A DNA stretch of 64,000 nucleotides from Pseudomonas purpurea (GTDB taxonomy: Bacteria; Pseudomonadota; Gammaproteobacteria; Pseudomonadales; Pseudomonadaceae): NCBI RefSeq assembly GCF_039908635.1, contig NZ_CP150918.1:1488001-1552000 (forward strand). Reading direction: 5' to 3'. Shown piece by piece: positions 59,905 through 64,000 of the stretch (its first letter is position 1; every line of letters begins with the position of its first letter). A program made the position numbers and the translations under genes. The notes beneath the pieces were generated by a model. The model saw only the letters and a program-made list of their open reading frames with translations, was not told the origin of the DNA and searched no databases.

Positions 59905-62467
59905 TCAGAAGAACCGTGTCACGCTGACCTTGGCATTTCGGCCCTGAGTGTAGGCGCGGTCGCCGCTGAGGGCCGGGCGGAATTCACTGTTGAACAGGTT
60001 ATCGACCGTCAGGTTGACCTCGGTGCCCTTGAGGTACGGCTGCTGCGGCTTCCAGTTGGCGAACAGGCCCTGGGTGTTGTAGCTGTCGTTGGGGTACTGG
60101 TCGTAGAACACGTCGCCGACGGTGTTTTTACCCGAGCCATAGTGGTCGCTCGGCAGGCGATCGGTCTTGCGTACGAACTCGCCCTGCCAGCCGACCTGGG
60201 CATCCCACGTCGGGATTTTCACGCCCAGTACGGCAATCCATTTCGCGGGCGGAATGTCCCGCGCCCAGACGTCCGGCCCCCATGGATTGGTGTAGGCACC
60301 TTCGTGCTTGCCGCTGATCCACGAGTAGGACAGCGAGCCGAACAGGTAGGTCGAGTCGTAGAAGCTCTCGACCTCGAAGCCCTTGATGGTCAGCGAACCG
60401 ATGTTGCGGTAGTTGCCCATCGGCCCCATGCCCTTGCAGTCCGAGGCGATGGTGCCGCCCTTGATGGCCTGGTTCTGGCAGCCAACGCCGGTGGCCTTGA
60501 AGATTTCGTCGTCGATCTTGTTACGGAACAGCGTGGTGCGGATCTGCACACTGTCACGGTCGGTGAAGACGTTGGCGAAACTGGTGATGTTACCGGCCCG
60601 CAACGCGGTGATGCGCTCGGGGTCCAGGTCGGTGCTGGTGGCGGTGCGGCTGCCCAGGCCCTGGACTTCGTACTGCTCGTCGATGACCGGCGCACGCCAG
60701 GTTTTGCTGTAGTCGGCGAACAGCGCGACATTCGGTGTCACTTTCCAGAACGCTGACAGACGCGGCGACCAACCGGCGTAGGTCTGGTCGCTGTAGTCGT
60801 GACCGAAGCTCGGTTTGGGGTTGTTGTAATACGGCGCCTCGTTGGCCTCGCCACGGTTGCGTACGTGGTCGTAGCGCAGGGACGGGGTCAGGGTGAAGTC
60901 ACCCAGGGTGATGGCGTCCTGAATATAGAAGGCGTTGGCGTCGACCTTGCCCTGCGGCATGAAGCTTGGCTGGAAGTGGCCGTAGTTGTACTTGGGGGTG
61001 TCGTAGGTCTTGCCCGGCATCCACATTTCGGTTTCACGCTGGTGCTTGCGGATCTGCACGCCGGTGGTTACCGCGTGCTCCAGCGGGCCGGTGGCAAACA
61101 GGCTGATGTTGCGCAGTTCGAGGATACGGTCCTTGTAGGCCGTGTCCATTTTGCGGCCGCCGGTGGCGGTCTGGTAAAACGCCGTTTCGCCGCGCTCGTC
61201 GGTCTGATCGGTGTTGGACTCCGAGTAGCTGATCTTGAAGTCCACCAACGGGTTGTCCAGCGGCTGGTACAGGTATTTGCTCGACCAGGTGGTGTCGGTC
61301 GTCTGACGGTTGGCGAGGAAACGCTTCAGCGCGTTTTTGTAGCCATAACGGTCGATGGCGTACTGATTGGGTGGTGTCGGGAAGCTGGCGGACGAAAACG
61401 GCGTCCAGCGTTCGCTTTGCGAGCGCGAGTAAGAGACACCGACGCTGTGCTCATCGTTGAGGTGAAAGTTGAGCTTGAACAGTTGGCCGTCCAGGTCCTG
61501 GGCACTGTTGGGCAGGCGCTGCGGATTGACCGGGTATTCATGGTCCGGGTCGTCGATTTTCGCAGCCAGTTTCATGTCGTCGCCATCGCGCTTGGTCAGG
61601 TACACCAATGCATCGGCGCGGCCATCGTCGGTGCGCCCGTACAACGCCGAGCTGTAGACCTGCTGATGGTCGTTGCTGGAGTAGCCATATTTGACCATCG
61701 CCCCGGTGTTGCGACCGTCCTTGAGCATGTCCGGCGCGTCTTTGGTTTCCATGTGCACGGTGCCGCCGAAACCGCCGTTACCGCTGGAGGCCGAGTGCGG
61801 GCCTTTTTCGACTTCGATGCTTTTGATCAGCTCCGGCTCGATGAAGATCGTGCCTTGCTGATAGCGCTCGAAACCGCTTTTGGTCGCGCCGTCGACGGTC
61901 AGCGGCACGTCTTCCGCGTCGCCCAGGCCCCAGATGTTGATGGTCTGGCCACCGGGTTTCATCGAGCCGCCCATGGACACGCCGGGCAGGGTCGCCAGCA
62001 GGCTGGGGATGTTGTTCGGCTGGTGACGGTCGATGTCGGCCCTGGCTCAGCGTCGAGCGGCCGACGGTGCTGGAATCGACTTCGGTGCCGGTGCCGATCA
62101 CGCTTTGGGCGTCGAGTTGCAGGGCGCCGCCGCTGCTGGTGGTGCTGTCTTCCTGTGGGCGTACGACGTAGGTCTGGTCGATTTTGATCAGGCTGAAATT
62201 GCTCTTGTCCAGCAACTGGCGGATCGCCGTTTCAGGGCTGAAGTTGCCGTCGATGGCCGGGGCCTTGATGTTGCGCAGCAATTCTTCATCGAACAGCAAC
62301 TGGATCTTCGCCTGCTGGGCGATCTGGCTCAGCGAGCTGGCCAGCGGTTGGGCGGGCAGGTGCAGGCTGATCGATTCGGCATGGGCGTTGAGGCTGAACG
62401 CCAGGCAGGTGGCGATCAGGGTCGGTCGGATGCAGAGGTGCTGGAAATGATGAGACGCGCGAAACAT
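59905..62467 (-). pseudogene. TonB-dependent heme/siderophore receptor with N-terminal signalling (STN) domain, frameshifted
   Basis: Two frames make one receptor of about 853 aa. The signal peptide and STN domain come first (LHLPAQPLASSLSQIAQQAK, ELLRNIKAPAIDGNFSPETA), then in the second frame the plug (IEVEKGPHSASSGNGGFGGT) and barrel, ending in a C-terminal Phe (VSVTRFF). The frame breaks at 62039-62043, where one extra base makes GGCC into GGCCC; removing it gives STLSQADIDRHQPNNIPSLL. The barrel segment KTWRAPVIDEQYEVQG resembles heme receptors of the HasR/HxuA group. No hasA or hasDE genes are adjacent and the order sigma-FecR-receptor matches hxuIRA of P. aeruginosa, so heme uptake is likely but unproven. 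Confidence 0.85.
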
Positions 62468-62540
62468 TAAATCCCCCAGGGCGGCCAAAGGCCAAAAAGG
62501 CGTACGTGAACAACGCAGACGGGAGGAAGACGCGGCAGAG

Positions 62541-62580
62541 AAAAAAAACCTCACATGCAAATGAAAAATATTCGCATGTG
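62541..62580 (-). terminator. Terminator between fecR-like gene and TonB receptor gene
   Basis: Stem CACATGC/GCATGTG (62552-62558/62574-62580, extended by AAT/ATT pairs) with a T-run of eight on the minus strand (62541-62548). It lies 6 bp beyond the FecR-like stop and 74 bp before the receptor start, so the receptor is probably expressed from its own sigma-dependent promoter. Confidence 0.75.
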
Positions 62581-62585
62581 GGTGT

Positions 62586-63557
62586 TTAGCGGCGGGCTTC
62601 GATCCGCAGTTGCCCGTCGGCCAGCGTCACGGTTTTTACCGGGATCAGTGCTGGCAACGCTTTGATCAGCGCGTCCGGGTCGTTCACATCGAGATTGCCC
62701 GAGACCTTGAAACGCCCCAGCGGACCGTCGGCCAGCAGCACCGGTTTGGCGCGGTAGAGGTTCAATTCGTCGACCAGGCTGGCCAGTTCACGGTTGCGAA
62801 ACGCCAGGTGGCCGCTGCGCCAGTCCGCCACTGCGCCTTCGCCCAGGGTTTGCTGTTGCAGCGTGCCCTTGAGGTAGTCGTAACTGGCCTGTTGCTGCGC
62901 GCCGAGCAAGGTCGACGTCGCGGTTTTGTTGTCTGGAGTGAACGCGACCTGACCGTGAGCGACGCTGACCACCAGTTGCTTTTGACCCCGACGCACATCG
63001 AACCCGGTGCCGACCACTCGCACATTGGCTTCACCGGCGTGCACCCACAGCGGGCGTTCCTTGTCCGGGGCGACCTCCAGGTAGACCTGGCCCAGTTCGA
63101 GGTAAATGTTGCGTTGATGGTTGTTGAAGTCGATGCGCAGCCGGGTGTTGGCGTTGACGTACAAGGTGGTGCCGTCGGGCAGGCTGAAGGTGCGCGAGCC
63201 TTTGGCCTGCGCCGCGACCTGCTGTTCATAAGCGGCATGGGGCGTACCGAGGTTGAGCGTCAACACGGCGCACACCAGTGCTGCGGCAATCGCCAGGGTC
63301 GGGCGCCAGGACGGTTTTTTTCGCACAGGCAGCGGCACCGGTTTGTCGAGTTGCTGCAACTCGGCGAGGTCGGCCCACAACTGTTCGAACTCGGCATAGG
63401 CCTTGGCGTGCGCAGGCTCGGTCATCCAGCGACCGAACGCTTTACGGGTATCGCGGTGGTGGTCGTTGCGGTTGCGGGCGAACCAGCTGGCGGCCTGGGC
63501 ATCGACGCTGCTGCTGTCGATGTCGTTGTCGCGCTCGATGCCGGGATGGCGGGTCAT
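62586..63557 (-). CDS. FecR-family anti-sigma/sensor protein (323 aa)
   Basis: An N-terminal DUF4880-like domain (DAQAASWFARNRNDHHRDTR, then AFGRWMTEPAHAKAYAEFEQ) is followed by a single transmembrane helix (TLAIAAALVCAVLTLNLG), the FecR domain (SRTFSLPDGTTLYVNANTRL, then NVRVVGTGFDVRRGQKQLVV) and a C-terminal STN-binding part (GRFKVSGNLDVNDPDALIKA). It holds the ECF sigma factor encoded upstream and relays the receptor signal across the periplasm. Start at 63557 overlaps the sigma-factor stop by 4 bp. Confidence 0.92.
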   Translation of the reverse strand: MTRHPGIERDNDIDSSSVDAQAASWFARNRNDHHRDTRKAFGRWMTEPAHAKAYAEFEQLWADLAELQQLDKPVPLPVRKKPSWRPTLAIAAALVCAVLTLNLGTPHAAYEQQVAAQAKGSRTFSLPDGTTLYVNANTRLRIDFNNHQRNIYLELGQVYLEVAPDKERPLWVHAGEANVRVVGTGFDVRRGQKQLVVSVAHGQVAFTPDNKTATSTLLGAQQQASYDYLKGTLQQQTLGEGAVADWRSGHLAFRNRELASLVDELNLYRAKPVLLADGPLGRFKVSGNLDVNDPDALIKALPALIPVKTVTLADGQLRIEARR

Positions 63558-64000
63558 TCTGGCTGCTCCATGCCGTTTTCTCGTTGTAGGCGCTGCTTGC
63601 AATGCAACAGGGCAAAGGCAATGTGTTTTTCCACCATGCTGATGGAAATCCCCATGCGCGCAGCAATCTGCGCCTGGCTCAAGCCTTCGAAGCGGTGCAG
63701 CATAAGGGCTTCGCGGCGTCGGGGCGAGAGTTCGGCAAGGACTTCTTTCAACTGTTCGAGGCGTTGCAGGTGTTGAGCGGCGGCCATGGGGTCGTTTTTT
63801 CCGTCACAGGCAGGTTCCGCGTCGCTTTGGGCTTGCTCGTCGTGAACCCCATGGCGGACTTTTTGCCGGCGCCAGTGATCACGCAACACGTTGCGCGCCA
63901 TCTGGAACAAAAAGGCGCGCGGCTGTTCGACCTTGGCCCGGTCGCGGTAATCGAGCCATTGGGTGAAGACGTCCTGGGTCATGTCTGCCGCATCACTGGC
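63554..64000 (-). CDS. ECF sigma factor of the FecI type, C-terminal part (5' end outside window)
   Basis: The frame is open to the window end and reads ASDAADMTQDVFTQWLDYRD at its N-terminal side, so the start lies beyond 64000. Region 2 is visible (PRAFLFQMARNVLRDHWRRQ), and region 4 with its helix-turn-helix (LSPRRREALMLHRFEGLSQA, then QIAARMGISISMVEKHIAFA). It directs RNA polymerase to the receptor promoter when the FecR-like protein releases it. It overlaps the fecR-like gene by 4 bp. Confidence 0.92.
   Translation of the reverse strand, partial: ASDAADMTQDVFTQWLDYRDRAKVEQPRAFLFQMARNVLRDHWRRQKVRHGVHDEQAQSDAEPACDGKNDPMAAAQHLQRLEQLKEVLAELSPRRREALMLHRFEGLSQAQIAARMGISISMVEKHIAFALLHCKQRLQRENGMEQPE

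Noticed and set aside
59905..62467. Receptor considered as HasR of a hemophore system
   Set aside because: No hasA, hasD, hasE or hasF gene lies downstream; the next genes are an RHH protein and a DJ-1 protein on the other strand.

Overview
The window is a chromosomal segment of a Pseudomonas, most likely of the P. fluorescens group. The basis is high GC, REP elements of Pseudomonas type, livK-livHMGF of braC-braDEFG type, a MucR-like MHYT-GGDEF-EAL protein, ttgABC/emhABC with its divergent TetR regulator and operator, a XenB-type ene-reductase, and a CcoM-like micro-gene. No tRNA, rRNA, CRISPR array, integrase or insertion sequence was recognised.

Layout. 0-5 kb: end of a cysteine-synthase-like gene, a FAD dehydrogenase, a lipoprotein, a small secreted protein, an SDR protein and a LysR regulator. 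5-7.5 kb: a four-gene bufferin (buf) operon in which a DUF692/MNIO enzyme modifies a small secreted Cys peptide for metal sequestration. 7.7-12.7 kb: branched-chain amino-acid ABC transporter. 13.7-15.9 kb: a stand-alone 726-residue tubulin/FtsZ-superfamily GTPase. 16-26 kb: pseudogene remnant, MucR-like c-di-GMP protein, MFS transporter, rapA, micro-genes and a Pit phosphate transporter. 26.5-30.1 kb: a gene-poor stretch, pcaK and a polysaccharide deacetylase. 30.8-34.8 kb: a compact RiPP gene cluster with an NHLP-like precursor, a GNAT acetyltransferase, an HExxH protein and a single-chain DUF692/MNIO-SagB fusion. 34.9-41.6 kb: ttgABC efflux pump and ttgR. 41.8-43.2 kb: two AT-rich paralogues of unknown function. 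43.4-46 kb: arsR-MFS-xenB operon. 46-56 kb: acpH, ornithine-lipid genes olsBA, a serine hydrolase, YceI, ClsB, BglX and a TPM protein. 56-64 kb: methyltransferase, EamA transporter, DJ-1 protein, RHH protein, and an ECF sigma/FecR/TonB-receptor iron or heme system that runs off the window end.

The most interesting system is the 30.8-34.8 kb RiPP cluster. It combines three different peptide-modifying folds with a precursor that has no Cys and ends in Asp. The window therefore carries two unrelated MNIO systems about 24 kb apart: a standard buf operon and this cluster.

A caution on data quality. Seven conserved genes are frameshifted: rapA, pcaK, the deacetylase, ttgC, ttgR, olsB and the TonB receptor. 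In each case one or two extra bases sit in or directly beside a GGCC tetramer. This looks like a systematic, possibly methylation-linked, base-calling artefact, so these genes are probably intact in the organism.
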